Numbered from the stretch's first letter, positions 26,298 through 35,886 are shown. The stretch is 64,000 bases of DNA from Velthaea sp965214335 (GCA_965214335.1 CBDCBO010000005.1:558001-622000); one strand, 5' to 3'. Notes: generated from the sequence alone by a model not told the origin. Numbers and translations: made by a program.

Positions 26298-27253
26298 GCG
26301 TCGCTGTTTGGCGCGAACAACGCGGAACGTTGCTGGCGTTCGCCGCGGCGATCGCACTCGTGATCGTCGGCGGAATCTACCGGCCGAGTTTCGTGCAACC
26401 CGAAAATTTAGCGACGTTGTTATTGCTCGCGTCGTTCATCGGCATTGCCGCCGCCGGCCAGACGTTCGTCGTGCTCATCGGCGGAATCGATCTATCGGTG
26501 CCGTGGGTGCTCAACGCGATGGCGATTCTGCTCACGACGATGTCGCTCGGGCAAAACGAGCGCGCCTGGTGGGCGGTTCCGTTGGCGCTCGCCGCGGGGG
26601 CGATCGTCGGCGCGTGCAACGGTTTGGGAATCGTGTTCTTCGATATTCCCCCCGTGGTCATGACCTTGGCGATGAACGGAATCATGGAAGGTCTCGTGCT
26701 CGGGTTGACCGGCGGCTTCACGTGCGCTGCGTGTAATTCATACGCGCCGCCCGCCATCGTCTGGCTCTTTACCGCGAAGCCCATTCCGGGCGTCGCGAAC
26801 GGCTTGTTGTTGTGGGCACTCATCGCGGTCGGCGTCGGCGTTATCTTAGGCCTTACCGTGCTGGGCCGGCGCATCTACGCGCTGGGCAACAATGCGCTCG
26901 CGACGTTCCTCTCGGGCATCGATACGCGCACCGTTACGGTGATGGTGTATGCGCTAAGCGGCTTTTTCGCGGCGATCGCCGGCTTCGGCTTAGCGGCATT
27001 CGGTCAGCAAGCCACCTTGGGCATGGGCGATCCGTTTCTGTTCGATAGCATCGCGGCGGTGGTGATCGGCGGGGCCTCGATCTTGGGCGGCAAGGGCAAT
27101 TACTGGGGCAGCGTCGCCGGGGCGATTTTTTTAATCGTCCTGCGCTCGGTGCTGCAGGAATACAATATCGGTGAAGCCGGCCGCAGCATCGCTTCCGGTG
27201 TGGTCATATTGATCGCGCTCTTGTTGTACGGTCGTCAACGTAGCGAGTTTTAA
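26294..27253 (+). CDS. ABC transporter permease (RbsC type) 2
   Basis: 319 residues, homologous to the preceding permease (AAAGQTFVVLIGGIDLSVPWVLN; ALGNNALATFLSGIDTRTVTVMVYALSG). One insertion, GLTGGFTCAACNSYAPP, carries two cysteines in a periplasmic or membrane loop. Two different permease subunits, rather than a homodimer, are usual for several sugar and polyol importers. The next gene starts 10 bp downstream. Confidence 0.92.
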   Translation: MSVAVWREQRGTLLAFAAAIALVIVGGIYRPSFVQPENLATLLLLASFIGIAAAGQTFVVLIGGIDLSVPWVLNAMAILLTTMSLGQNERAWWAVPLALAAGAIVGACNGLGIVFFDIPPVVMTLAMNGIMEGLVLGLTGGFTCAACNSYAPPAIVWLFTAKPIPGVANGLLLWALIAVGVGVILGLTVLGRRIYALGNNALATFLSGIDTRTVTVMVYALSGFFAAIAGFGLAAFGQQATLGMGDPFLFDSIAAVVIGGASILGGKGNYWGSVAGAIFLIVLRSVLQEYNIGEAGRSIASGVVILIALLLYGRQRSEF

Positions 27254-27263
27254 CCGGCGACTG

Positions 27264-28643
27264 ATGCGCCCGTTCTTTAACGGCGCCGGTCGGCGTGGCG
27301 CTGCTCGCTGTCTCTGGCTGCTGCTCGGGCTCATCGGCACGATGCTGGCGATGCCGGCGCGCGCAGCGGCGGCCGAACCATGGCTGTTCGTGAGTGACGT
27401 GCACTTTAGCGGTGTGCGCGGCGCGGAGCCGTCGTCGTTCGGCAAGGACACGAACACGGCGCTGCTGGCGTCGAGCATCGCCGAAATGCGCCGGCTCGCG
27501 CCACATCCGCCCGTCATCGTCATCCCGGGCGACTTTCTCGGGCATCACTTCAAGAACGCCGATGCGCTGCCGACCATGATCGATCTGGCAAAACGGTTCG
27601 ACGCGGCGTTTCCGCACGCGCAATTCGTGATAAGTTTGGGCAACGAAGACTCGGACTGCGGCGACTACGGCGTCGGCGTTCAGTCCGCGTTTCTGCATGC
27701 GGTCGCCGATGCGTGGGAACCGCTGGTCAACCGGAACGGCGCGGCGCCCAACTTCGTGCGCACGTTCTCGCGCGATGGTTTCTACACCGCGCGACTGCCG
27801 ATCGCCGGCGTGCGCGCCGTCGTTATCGACGATGCGTTTTGGTCGCCGCTGTACCACAACGTGTGCGGCGCGCAAGGCAGCCCGACGCCCGAATCGGTCG
27901 GCGAACTCGATGCGGCACTGCGGCCCGGCGGCACGGAACGGCGTTGGATCGTCATGCATATTCCGCCCGGCATCGACGTCGGCACGACGGTCAACCTGGC
28001 CCGCCACTTGGCGATCGTCCCGTTTCTACGGCCCGCGCCGCGCGAGCGTTTCGTGCAGCTGGCGAGCGATCCGGCGCGCCACGTGGAGGTCGTGATCACG
28101 GGTCACCTCCACCGGTTTTCGTATCGCATCCTCGGCGCGTCGGGACCGGCCGGCGTACCGCTGCTCATTACGCCGGCGATCTCGCCGATCTACGGCAACA
28201 CCCCGGCTTTTCTCACCGCCGACGTCGCCACCGACGGTATCATTCGCAACCTCGAAGAGCATGCGCTCGTGGACGGACGCTGGCGCGATATCGGCGGCCT
28301 CGGCAGTTTGGGCGCCGGTGAGTTCACCGCTGCCGCGCTCGAGAACGTGCAACGGCGCCTCGATCGGAATCCCGACGAGCGATATACGTATGCCACGCTG
28401 TATAACGGCCCGGTGCAATGGAACGAGATCAACACCTATAACTGGCGTTCGTACTGGTGTGCGGCGACGGAGCTCGACTCCACCGACTTTCGTTCGTGCC
28501 TCGATGAAGGCGGTTTCAGTTTCCTAACCCGGCGCGGCGTAGCGGTCGTCGTGGTCGCCGCGGGCCTGAGCGTTGCGGTCATCATGCTGTTCGTCATTGC
28601 CGTGGTCCGGCGGCGCCGCCGTGCACGCGTCCGCCCATTGTAA
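27264..28643 (+). CDS. Exported, C-terminally anchored metallophosphoesterase (acid sphingomyelinase-like)
   Basis: 459 residues. N-terminal signal (about 14-36), calcineurin-like phosphoesterase domain, and a C-terminal membrane helix (about 425-450) followed by an Arg-rich tail (RRRRRARVRPL). Metal-site motifs: SDVHFSG (41-47), PGDFLGHH, GNEDSDCGDYG (in place of the usual GNHD/E), MHIPPG and GHLHRFSY. The GN-x-DSDCGDY variant is found in acid sphingomyelinase-like and endopolyphosphatase-like branches. It starts 10 bp after the permease genes, suggesting it dephosphorylates a nutrient outside the membrane before import. Confidence 0.82.
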   Translation: MRPFFNGAGRRGAARCLWLLLGLIGTMLAMPARAAAAEPWLFVSDVHFSGVRGAEPSSFGKDTNTALLASSIAEMRRLAPHPPVIVIPGDFLGHHFKNADALPTMIDLAKRFDAAFPHAQFVISLGNEDSDCGDYGVGVQSAFLHAVADAWEPLVNRNGAAPNFVRTFSRDGFYTARLPIAGVRAVVIDDAFWSPLYHNVCGAQGSPTPESVGELDAALRPGGTERRWIVMHIPPGIDVGTTVNLARHLAIVPFLRPAPRERFVQLASDPARHVEVVITGHLHRFSYRILGASGPAGVPLLITPAISPIYGNTPAFLTADVATDGIIRNLEEHALVDGRWRDIGGLGSLGAGEFTAAALENVQRRLDRNPDERYTYATLYNGPVQWNEINTYNWRSYWCAATELDSTDFRSCLDEGGFSFLTRRGVAVVVVAAGLSVAVIMLFVIAVVRRRRRARVRPL

Positions 28644-28660
28644 GCTCGGGTCGCCAGCGC

Positions 28661-30361
28661 TCAGGCGGCGGAAACGGTCCGCGGCGCCGGTTCCGCTGGA
28701 TGCGACTGGGTGACGAGCGTAAGCGACGAATCGATCAGCGCCGTCATGGTGGTCGTGTCGAGCGGCTTTGCGAAGAGATAGCCTTGGCCATAGCCGCAGC
28801 TGAGTTCTTTGAGCATCGCCAGTTGGTTGCGCTGTTCGATGCCTTCGGCCAGCACGCGCAGATTGAGCATTTCTCCCAGCGCGATGATCGTTCGGGCGAA
28901 CGCGACGTCGGTTCCGCCGCCGGCCACGCCGTCGACGAACGATTTATCGACCTTGAGAATGTCGAACGGAAAACGCTGTAGATAACTCAGCGACGAATAG
29001 CCGGTTCCAAAATCGTCGATTGCCAACCGAATCCCGAGCGATTTGAGTTCGACGAACAGGGCCAGATTTTCGGGCGTATCGTCAACCAGCGCCGATTCGG
29101 TGATTTCCAGAACGAGACAGGCGGGATCGAGTCGCGACTCTGCGACCGCCGTGCGAACGTCGTCGACAAAGCTGTGGTGATGAAGTTGCAAGGGCGAGAC
29201 GTTGACCGTGATGGTCAACGGAGCTGCCGTCGGCCGGCGCTTATGCCACTGCGCGACTTGACGGCAAGCGGTGTTGAGAATCCAATTGCCGAGCGGCACG
29301 ATCGCGCCCGTGTCTTCGGCTAACTTGATGAAATCGAGCGGCGGAATGATGCCGCGTGCTGGGTGCTTCCAACGTACGAGCGCCTCCATGCCGATCATTT
29401 GATGCGATGTGAGATCGACGATCGGCTGATACACTAAATAAAATTGTTCGTGTTGCAGTGCCTGCTGAAGGTCTTCGCCGAGCTTCACGCGTTCCAAAAA
29501 CGCGACGTGCATCTCCGGACGAAAGACGCGTAGACAATCTTTGCCGCGCGCTTTTGCTTCGTGCATCGCTAAACCCGCGTCACGCATGAGCGTCTCGACG
29601 TTCGAGTCCGCCTGGCCGCCGGCCAAACCAATGCTGACGCCGACGCGGACTTGGCGGTCTTTGAGCCGGATGGGCACCGCCATCGCATCGATCAGACGCT
29701 GCGCGACGGCCACCGCTTCACCGTCGCTGGTCACGCCGTTGAGCAGCAGTGCGAATTCGTCGGCAGCGAAGCGGGCTAAGGTATCCGTTGGGCGCACGAC
29801 GTTGGAGAAGCGAGCAGCGACGATGGCCAGTACCAAATCGCCGGCATCGTACCCATGCATGTCGTTGACGGTTTTGAAGTCGTCGAGGTCGAGCAGCAGC
29901 ACCGCGACGGTGTGTTTGGCATTGCCCGCGGCGGTCAGCGCGTTGGCGCAACGATCCGTAAAAAGCGCTCTATTTCCGAGCTGCGTGAGCGGGTCGTGGA
30001 ACGCCTGGTGCGCGAGCTGCGACTCCAGCCGCCGGCGCGCCTCGATATCTTTAGGTGCATGCCGGAGCTTCTCGGCGGTATCGTCGATCTCACGTTTCAT
30101 TGCTGCGGCGACGCGCGCGAGCGCATCGTGGCGGCGTCCGGCAACGAATCCGAAACCAGCGAGCACAAAGGCGGCGCAAAGGATCGCCGCTGCCGGCGAC
30201 CGCTCGCCGACGTGGGCCCCGGCCAGGACGAACAGCGCGCATCCGATGCCGAGCGCGAGTCCCGCGACGGTATACGTCGGCGTCACGCGACCTGGGCGCC
30301 GCGGGACGGTCCGAGTTGCGGGGCCGAGACGCCGGTCGCTCACGTTACTCTGCAAGGACAT
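28661..30361 (-). CDS. Membrane c-di-GMP protein: degenerate GGDEF plus intact EAL phosphodiesterase
   Basis: 566 residues. Two N-terminal helices (about 29-50 and 56-75) and a short coiled region (80-118) are followed by a GGDEF domain whose signature reads AADEF (199-203, RFAADEF). Both glycines needed for cyclase activity are lost, so it is expected to be inactive. The EAL domain is complete: EAL at 326-328, metal and loop residues in NVSPLQL, ITESALV and DDFGTGYSSL (449-458), and VDKSFV. Predicted net activity is c-di-GMP breakdown. Monocistronic and convergent with the phosphoesterase operon. Confidence 0.9.
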   Translation of the reverse strand: MSLQSNVSDRRLGPATRTVPRRPGRVTPTYTVAGLALGIGCALFVLAGAHVGERSPAAAILCAAFVLAGFGFVAGRRHDALARVAAAMKREIDDTAEKLRHAPKDIEARRRLESQLAHQAFHDPLTQLGNRALFTDRCANALTAAGNAKHTVAVLLLDLDDFKTVNDMHGYDAGDLVLAIVAARFSNVVRPTDTLARFAADEFALLLNGVTSDGEAVAVAQRLIDAMAVPIRLKDRQVRVGVSIGLAGGQADSNVETLMRDAGLAMHEAKARGKDCLRVFRPEMHVAFLERVKLGEDLQQALQHEQFYLVYQPIVDLTSHQMIGMEALVRWKHPARGIIPPLDFIKLAEDTGAIVPLGNWILNTACRQVAQWHKRRPTAAPLTITVNVSPLQLHHHSFVDDVRTAVAESRLDPACLVLEITESALVDDTPENLALFVELKSLGIRLAIDDFGTGYSSLSYLQRFPFDILKVDKSFVDGVAGGGTDVAFARTIIALGEMLNLRVLAEGIEQRNQLAMLKELSCGYGQGYLFAKPLDTTTMTALIDSSLTLVTQSHPAEPAPRTVSAA

Positions 30362-30468
30362 TAGTTGGATGATCGGCAGTTTTTGGCCATTTCTTAACGT
30401 GACGGGGCCGGCTGAAGCAGAGCGCCGGGCTTCGAGGAATACAATCGTTTCGTCCAGCAGATCAAGGT

Positions 30469-31569
30469 ATGATAGCGACGGCCACGACGCGGGTGCGCCC
30501 GCACGACGAACGTGCGTTCATCGAATTAGCGCTGACGACGGTGGGGGTCGATGCGGGCCAAGCGGGCGATGTCGCCGAGGTATTGCTGGCGGCCGACATT
30601 CGCGGTATCGAGTCGCATGGTATCGCGCGCTTGCGCTGGTTCTACGTCGACCGGATTCGGCTGGGGACGCTCAACCGGACACCGTCGTATCGCGTGATAC
30701 GTGAAACGCCGACGTCGTACGTGCTTGACGCCGACAACGGCTTAGGTCATCCGGCGTCGATCGCGGCGATGAACAAAACGATCGACCTGGCCCGCGAGCA
30801 CGGTATCGCCTTCTCCGCCGTGCGCAACTCGAACCACTACGGCATTGCCGGTTATTACGCGATGATGGCGCTCGAACACGACATGATCGGAATGTCCTCG
30901 ACGGATTCGGCGCATTTCGCGGCACCGACCTTCGGACGCGACAAGATGCAAGGCACCAATCCGTTTGCCTACGCGATTCCGGCGGGAAACGAACCGGCAT
31001 TCGTGTTTGACTTCGCTACCACGACCGTCACGTACGGCAAACTCGAAGTGTACGAACGCAAAGGGCTTAAGCTCAAACCCGGCTGGGCCGTCGGCGCCGA
31101 CGGTCAGCCGACCGACGATCCGACCGCGGCGCGGTTCGGCGGCGCGCTGCTGCCGTTGGGCGGTTTCGGCACCGCTACGGGCGGCCACAAAGGCTACGGC
31201 CTGGGCGTGTTGAGCGAAATCTTGTGCGGCGTACTGTCGGGCGGCGCGTTCGGCTTACGCTTAAGTAAGGAAGAAGGCCCGCGCCAAGAGGGTGGTATCA
31301 CGGGCCATTGGTTTGGAGCCATGCGCATCGATGCCATGCGCGATCTGGCCGAATTCAAGCGCGACATGGACCGCGAACTCCGCGACTTCAAAGATAGCGC
31401 CAAGGCCGCGGGCTGCGAACGCATTTACGTGGCGGGCGAGATCGAATACGAACGAACGCTCGAGTATGGCCGCGACGGCATCCCGCTGGTCGCCAAAGTT
31501 TGGGAAGATCTCGATGCGATGGCGGCCGAGATCGGGATCGCGCCGCTCGACCGCTTTGACGTCGGCTAA
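30469..31569 (+). CDS. Ldh family (malate/L-lactate/sulfolactate) NAD(P)H oxidoreductase
   Basis: 366 residues of the Ldh_2 family, which uses a non-Rossmann NAD(P) fold. Signature stretches are ADIRGIESHGIARL, AVRNSNHYGIAGYYAMMA with the catalytic His, SSTDSAHFAAPTFGRDKMQGTNPFAYAIP, DFATTTVTYGKLEVYERKGLKLKPGWA and GGHKGYGLGVLSEILCGVLSG. The substrate may be malate, 2,3-diketogulonate or sulfolactate. It is followed 3 bp later by a secreted serine hydrolase gene. Confidence 0.9.
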   Translation: MIATATTRVRPHDERAFIELALTTVGVDAGQAGDVAEVLLAADIRGIESHGIARLRWFYVDRIRLGTLNRTPSYRVIRETPTSYVLDADNGLGHPASIAAMNKTIDLAREHGIAFSAVRNSNHYGIAGYYAMMALEHDMIGMSSTDSAHFAAPTFGRDKMQGTNPFAYAIPAGNEPAFVFDFATTTVTYGKLEVYERKGLKLKPGWAVGADGQPTDDPTAARFGGALLPLGGFGTATGGHKGYGLGVLSEILCGVLSGGAFGLRLSKEEGPRQEGGITGHWFGAMRIDAMRDLAEFKRDMDRELRDFKDSAKAAGCERIYVAGEIEYERTLEYGRDGIPLVAKVWEDLDAMAAEIGIAPLDRFDVG

Positions 31570-31572
31570 GCC

Positions 31573-33261
31573 TTGGCTCGCCGCGGCGCATTCGTCTTGA
31601 TCGCAGCGCTGATGACGGCGGCATTACCGGCGCGCGCCGCGGTGAGCGCGCCGGCCGAGGTCGACGCGCGCATCGACGCGTCGGTCGCATCCTACATGCA
31701 GCAAGAAAACATTCCGGGTTTGGCCTTCGCGCTCGTCGACCGTACGCGAGTGGTAAAACTTTCGACGTACGGGAAGGCGAATCTCGAATCGGGCCGGCCG
31801 GTAAGCGCAACGACGTTATTCGGGATCGGCTCGATCACCAAATCAATGACCGCGCTGGCGCTCTTAGCGGCGGCCGACCGGGGACGTTTCGATCCGCGGC
31901 TGCCGATCGCGCATTACGTGCCGGAGTTCCGGCCGCAAACGCGGTGGCGCGCGATCACCGGCTTCGATCTGTTCACGCACACCAGCGGGTTGCCCGATCC
32001 TTCGACCTTCGGTCGGGCTCAAGTTGCGGCGGCCGGCACGTTATCGACCGCGTATGCGCCCGGTGCGCATTGGTGGTACTCGAACCTCGGCTATGAAACG
32101 CTGGGTACCGCGCTCGAACGGATTGAAGCACGGCCGTGGGTCAGCATTGTCGCCGACCGCGTTTTTGCACCGCTCGGGATGTCAGCCAGCGAGCCGGCCT
32201 ACACGCAAGAGAATCGTGCTCGCGCAGCCACCGGTTATGACTATGCCTTCGATGACCGGCCATCGCCACCGGCGCATCCGTTGGCAGCCGTCGGCTGGGT
32301 CGAAGCGGACGACCCGGATGGGTTCGTGCTGTCGACCGCGGGCGACATGGCCAAGTACGCCCGGTTCTTGTTGGGCGACGGCACCTTCGAGGGCACGCCC
32401 GTGCTGTCGCCGGCGTCCTTCGCACGCTTCACCCACAGCGTCGTCGAAGCCGGCCAGGCGGGTATTCCCGGTTTATATGCGCGCTACGGCTATGGCTTGG
32501 CCGAGCAGACCCTCGACGGCCATCGCGTGATCGGGCACACCGGTGGAACGAACCAATACACCGCCTGCATTGAAGCCGACGTCGATGCCGGCGTTGCTGC
32601 CGTTGCGTTGACGAATCACGGAGCGCTGGGCCCGCGCCCGTGTGCGGTCGTTGAATACGCGTTGCGCGCCGAACGCGCCGTGCGTGAGGGCACCGCATTG
32701 CCGGCGGCATTGCCGATCGAACCGCAAAATGTCGTTCCGGCCGCCTACGCGTTCGCCCAAACGTTTCACGGTCGCAACGGACGGACGCTCACGTTCATCG
32801 AGCACGGTACAACCTTAGCGTTGCGCGACCGCAACGGCACCGAATATCCCGCGTATCCGCGGGGCAGCGATACCTTTTTCATACCGGCACCCGAGCTCGG
32901 GTTGTCGACGGTCGACTTCTTTCGCGATGAACGGCAACGCGTCGTCGAGTTATTTTATCTCAATGACTGGTATCGCACCGATGCGTATCGCGGGCCCGGC
33001 GGCGATGACGCTTCGCCCGGTTTGACCGCATTGGCCGGACATTACCGGGTGTATCAAGACAGCACCAATGCCCGAATCCTCATTCGCCACGGCCAGCTGT
33101 ATCTCGACGGCAGCGGCCCGTTGTGGCCGGCGGGCGGCGGTGCGTACGGCGTCGGCGAGCGCTGGTCGCCCGAGCGCTACCGCTTCGACACATTTTCGGG
33201 CGGCTTCGCGCAACGGTTGGTCATTTCAGGCATTCCGTTAATTCGTACGTTCACGCCGTAA
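31573..33261 (+). CDS. Secreted serine hydrolase, class C beta-lactamase/penicillin-binding family
   Basis: 562 residues from TTG at 31573, 3 bp after the Ldh gene. A signal peptide (1-22, ending PARAA) precedes the serine-hydrolase domain: SxxK as Ser87-Ile-Thr-Lys90, YSN at 169-171 and a likely third motif HTGG (GHTGGTNQY). A roughly 150-residue C-terminal extension (from about 410) looks like a lipocalin-like beta domain found in many such esterases. Could be a D-aminopeptidase, esterase or peptidoglycan-related enzyme. Confidence 0.87.
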   Translation: MARRGAFVLIAALMTAALPARAAVSAPAEVDARIDASVASYMQQENIPGLAFALVDRTRVVKLSTYGKANLESGRPVSATTLFGIGSITKSMTALALLAAADRGRFDPRLPIAHYVPEFRPQTRWRAITGFDLFTHTSGLPDPSTFGRAQVAAAGTLSTAYAPGAHWWYSNLGYETLGTALERIEARPWVSIVADRVFAPLGMSASEPAYTQENRARAATGYDYAFDDRPSPPAHPLAAVGWVEADDPDGFVLSTAGDMAKYARFLLGDGTFEGTPVLSPASFARFTHSVVEAGQAGIPGLYARYGYGLAEQTLDGHRVIGHTGGTNQYTACIEADVDAGVAAVALTNHGALGPRPCAVVEYALRAERAVREGTALPAALPIEPQNVVPAAYAFAQTFHGRNGRTLTFIEHGTTLALRDRNGTEYPAYPRGSDTFFIPAPELGLSTVDFFRDERQRVVELFYLNDWYRTDAYRGPGGDDASPGLTALAGHYRVYQDSTNARILIRHGQLYLDGSGPLWPAGGGAYGVGERWSPERYRFDTFSGGFAQRLVISGIPLIRTFTP

Positions 33262-33283
33262 TGTCGCCGACCGGCGGCCGCCG

Positions 33284-34357
33284 CTACTCCATCGTGATAA
33301 CGACTTTGCCGGATTGACCGCCATCGGCGATCCGATACGCTTCGGCCGCCTCGGCGAGCGTGAAGCGGTGGGTCACCGTCGTTTCCGGATGCAACTCCCA
33401 GCGAGCCAATCGTTCGGCTAATTCCGCCATGTGACTCAGCGACGTGACCCACGAACCGAACAGCGTAATTTGCGTGTGAATGAGCAGCGGCGAAACGTCG
33501 AACCGAACGTCGCCGCCTTCGCCTATGAACGCGCACCGGCCCCAGCGCCGCGTTCCGGCTAAAGCAATCGCGCGCGCCGGCGCGGCGCCCGAACAATCGA
33601 CGCTCGCCTCGCAGCCTTCGCCCGCGGTAAGCGAACGAATGCGCTCGACGGTCTCGCCGTCGCTGGGCAGCGCATCGTCGACGAGGCCGAGCGATACCGC
33701 GAGGTCGCGCCGCGCCGCGCTGGTATCGACGCCGATAACGTGGTGCGCTCCCAGCGCTCGGCCGAGCATCGCCGCCGCCAAACCCACCGGGCCCAGCCCC
33801 GTTACCAGTAAGCGGTCGCGGCCATCGACGCGTATCCGCGTCAACGCCTCCCACGCCGTACCGAACCCGCAAGCGATGAGCGCCCCGTCGACATACGTTA
33901 AATTAGCGGGCAGACGGATGAGCGTATTCTCTTCGGCCAGCAGGTATGGTGCGTGACCGCCGTCGCGTTGCCAGCCGTAGGCGGCACGGGCGCTGTTGTG
34001 GCACGAGATCATGTAGCCGGCTTTGCAGTCGTCGCACGCACCGCAACCGCTGATGTGGTACAGAATCACGCGATCGCCGACGCCGAATTCTTTGCAGCCC
34101 GGTCCGGCAGCGGCAACGATCCCGCACGGCTCGTGACCGGCGATGACATTGCGATACGCCTCATCACCGGTGCCTAAATGTTCGCGGTAGATGGCGCGAA
34201 TATCGCTGCCGCAAATACTGGATGCTTTCATCTCGACGAGCACTTGGCGGTAGCCCGGTTCGGGCACGGCTTGTTCCCGGAATTCCACGGTACTGTTGCC
34301 CGGGAGCACGACGCCGGACATGGTGCGGGTTCCGGTTGTAGCAGCGGCTTGACTCAT
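33284..34357 (-). CDS. Zinc-dependent alcohol dehydrogenase (MDR family)
   Basis: 357 residues from ATG at 34357; the frame reaches 34675 but the extra part overlaps the upstream gene. Catalytic zinc residues Cys49 and His75-Glu76 (AGHEPCG), structural zinc cysteines 105, 108, 111 and 119 (CGACDDCKAGYMISC), and a Rossmann GLGPVGLAAAMLGRALG. Resembles sorbitol/threonine dehydrogenase-type enzymes. It overlaps the threonine aldolase gene by 4 bp, which would suit an alcohol or amino-alcohol substrate linked to Thr metabolism. Confidence 0.92.
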   Translation of the reverse strand: MSQAAATTGTRTMSGVVLPGNSTVEFREQAVPEPGYRQVLVEMKASSICGSDIRAIYREHLGTGDEAYRNVIAGHEPCGIVAAAGPGCKEFGVGDRVILYHISGCGACDDCKAGYMISCHNSARAAYGWQRDGGHAPYLLAEENTLIRLPANLTYVDGALIACGFGTAWEALTRIRVDGRDRLLVTGLGPVGLAAAMLGRALGAHHVIGVDTSAARRDLAVSLGLVDDALPSDGETVERIRSLTAGEGCEASVDCSGAAPARAIALAGTRRWGRCAFIGEGGDVRFDVSPLLIHTQITLFGSWVTSLSHMAELAERLARWELHPETTVTHRFTLAEAAEAYRIADGGQSGKVVITME

Positions 34358-35460
34358 GCGCGTTTCACTCCATTGGTCGGCGGGCTCGTCGCGACATCGG
34401 CGTGCGGTGCGGTGAAGTGCGCGATTGCCGCGGCGAACGCATCCACATCGTCGGCCGTCGTGTCGAAGGCCGCCATCCAGCGCACGATCGAAGCGGCTTC
34501 GTCCCACACGTAGAATCGCCGCAACGCTTGGAGCGCTGCGATACATTCCGGCGCCAGCACGGCAAAAATTCCGTTTGCCTGCACCGGATGAACGATGCGC
34601 ACCCCCGGCAGATCGCGCAGGTGCGCCGCGAGCCGCGCGGCCATCGCATTGGCATGCGCGGCGCTCGTGCGCCATAAATCGTCGCGCAGCAGTGCCTCGA
34701 ACTGGGCCGCGACGAAGCGCATCTTGGACGCCAGTTGCATGCCTTGTTTGCGGGTGTACGCAAGGTGTTCGATCGCCGGATGGTCCTTCGGAAACACGAT
34801 CGCTTCACCAAACAGCAGACCGTTTTTCGTCCCGCCGAACGTACACACGTCGACGCCCGTAGCCGTCAGCATCGCGTGCAGATCGGTGTCGAGCGCCACC
34901 GCGGCGTTGGCCAAGCGCGCGCCGTCGACGTGAAAGAGCAAGCCGTACTTTCGGGCGACCGCGCCGAGCGCCGCAAGTTCATCGATCGAGTAGACGGTGC
35001 CGACTTCCGTTGACTGCGAAATAGAAATGGCGGCGGCTTGTACTTGATGCACGTTCCCGAGTTGTCCGACGTTCCGCTCCACGTCGGCCGGCGTAAGTTT
35101 GCCGTCGCTGGTCGGCACCGTCAAGAGCTTCGAGCCCGCGAAGCGCTCGAAGGCACCACATTCGTCGGTCGCCAGATGCGCCCGCTCGGGACAGATCACG
35201 GCTTGATACGGCCGGAGCGCCGCCGCCAAGGCGATGACGTTCGCTCCGGTGCCGTTGAAGGTGAAGAAGACGCGCGCCGTGGCGCCGAAGAGGCGCCCGA
35301 TCGCTACCTCCGCCGCGGCGGTGTACGCATCATCGCCGTAGCCCGGCACATGACCCGCATTGGCACTTACCAGTGCGGCTAAGATCTGGGGGTGAACGCC
35401 CGCATAATTATCGCTGGCGAAATGCCGCTCGGCCGTTTCAACAGCGCCCGTCGCGATCAT
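34354..35460 (-). CDS. Threonine aldolase family PLP enzyme
   Basis: 368 residues of fold-type I PLP lyases, low-specificity L-threonine aldolase/beta-eliminating lyase branch. FASDNYAGVHPQI opening, GYGDDAYT, FNGTGANVIAL, HVDGARLANA and the PLP lysine Lys212 in FGGTKNGLL. Cleaves beta-hydroxy amino acids to glycine and an aldehyde. Cotranscribed with the dehydrogenase, which could reduce or oxidise the product. A 56-residue acidic protein gene lies 15 bp upstream. Confidence 0.9.
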   Translation of the reverse strand: MIATGAVETAERHFASDNYAGVHPQILAALVSANAGHVPGYGDDAYTAAAEVAIGRLFGATARVFFTFNGTGANVIALAAALRPYQAVICPERAHLATDECGAFERFAGSKLLTVPTSDGKLTPADVERNVGQLGNVHQVQAAAISISQSTEVGTVYSIDELAALGAVARKYGLLFHVDGARLANAAVALDTDLHAMLTATGVDVCTFGGTKNGLLFGEAIVFPKDHPAIEHLAYTRKQGMQLASKMRFVAAQFEALLRDDLWRTSAAHANAMAARLAAHLRDLPGVRIVHPVQANGIFAVLAPECIAALQALRRFYVWDEAASIVRWMAAFDTTADDVDAFAAAIAHFTAPHADVATSPPTNGVKRA

Positions 35461-35475
35461 TGGCGGCGGCCCGCG

Positions 35476-35646
35476 TTACGCACCCGGATGCAGCGGCTGG
35501 CCGCCGTCGGCGTCGCGTTCGCCGTCGAGATCTTCGTCGGACTCTAAACCCGGATCGGTCGAGTCGCCGAATTGGCCCGTTTCCTCATCCGGCGGATCGT
35601 CGTGCGGACCCGATGCGGTGCCGCCGAGCGGATGCGATGTCGACAT
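35476..35646 (-). CDS. 56-residue acidic disordered protein
   Basis: ATG at 35646 with AGAGGT six bases before it, stop TAA at 35476-35478, too short to be found by length. The sequence starts MSTSHPLGGTASGPHDDPPDE, is rich in Asp, Glu, Gly and Pro (QFGDSTDPGLESDEDLDGERDADGG) and has no hydrophobic core, so it is probably disordered. It stands 15 bp before the threonine aldolase gene on the same strand and is probably the first gene of that operon. The region 35647-35886 holds only its upstream sequence and no other gene that I can support. Confidence 0.6.
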   Translation of the reverse strand: MSTSHPLGGTASGPHDDPPDEETGQFGDSTDPGLESDEDLDGERDADGGQPLHPGA

Positions 35647-35886
35647 ATGAGAACCTCTATTAGCAGTGTTACTTGGTTGACGTGTTCTGTTCGAGCCGCG
35701 TCGGAGCCGTCGCTTATCGTGCGCTGCGCCTATTCGGCGAACTCGGCAAAGTTCAACTTCGTTTGATTTGTTCCGTTTGCGCTACGCCCACGCCGCTCGG
35801 CTCGCGTCTTTTTCCGCGCGAACGCTCGCCGGGATGCCTTTCCGTAGGCTGCCCGAGCCCCAAAGCGATGATCCGGGCACCGTCGC

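Noticed and set aside
28317..28328. GGTGAGTTCACC palindrome
   Set aside because: Two-base spacer, inside the phosphoesterase coding region, so not comparable with the N6 sites.
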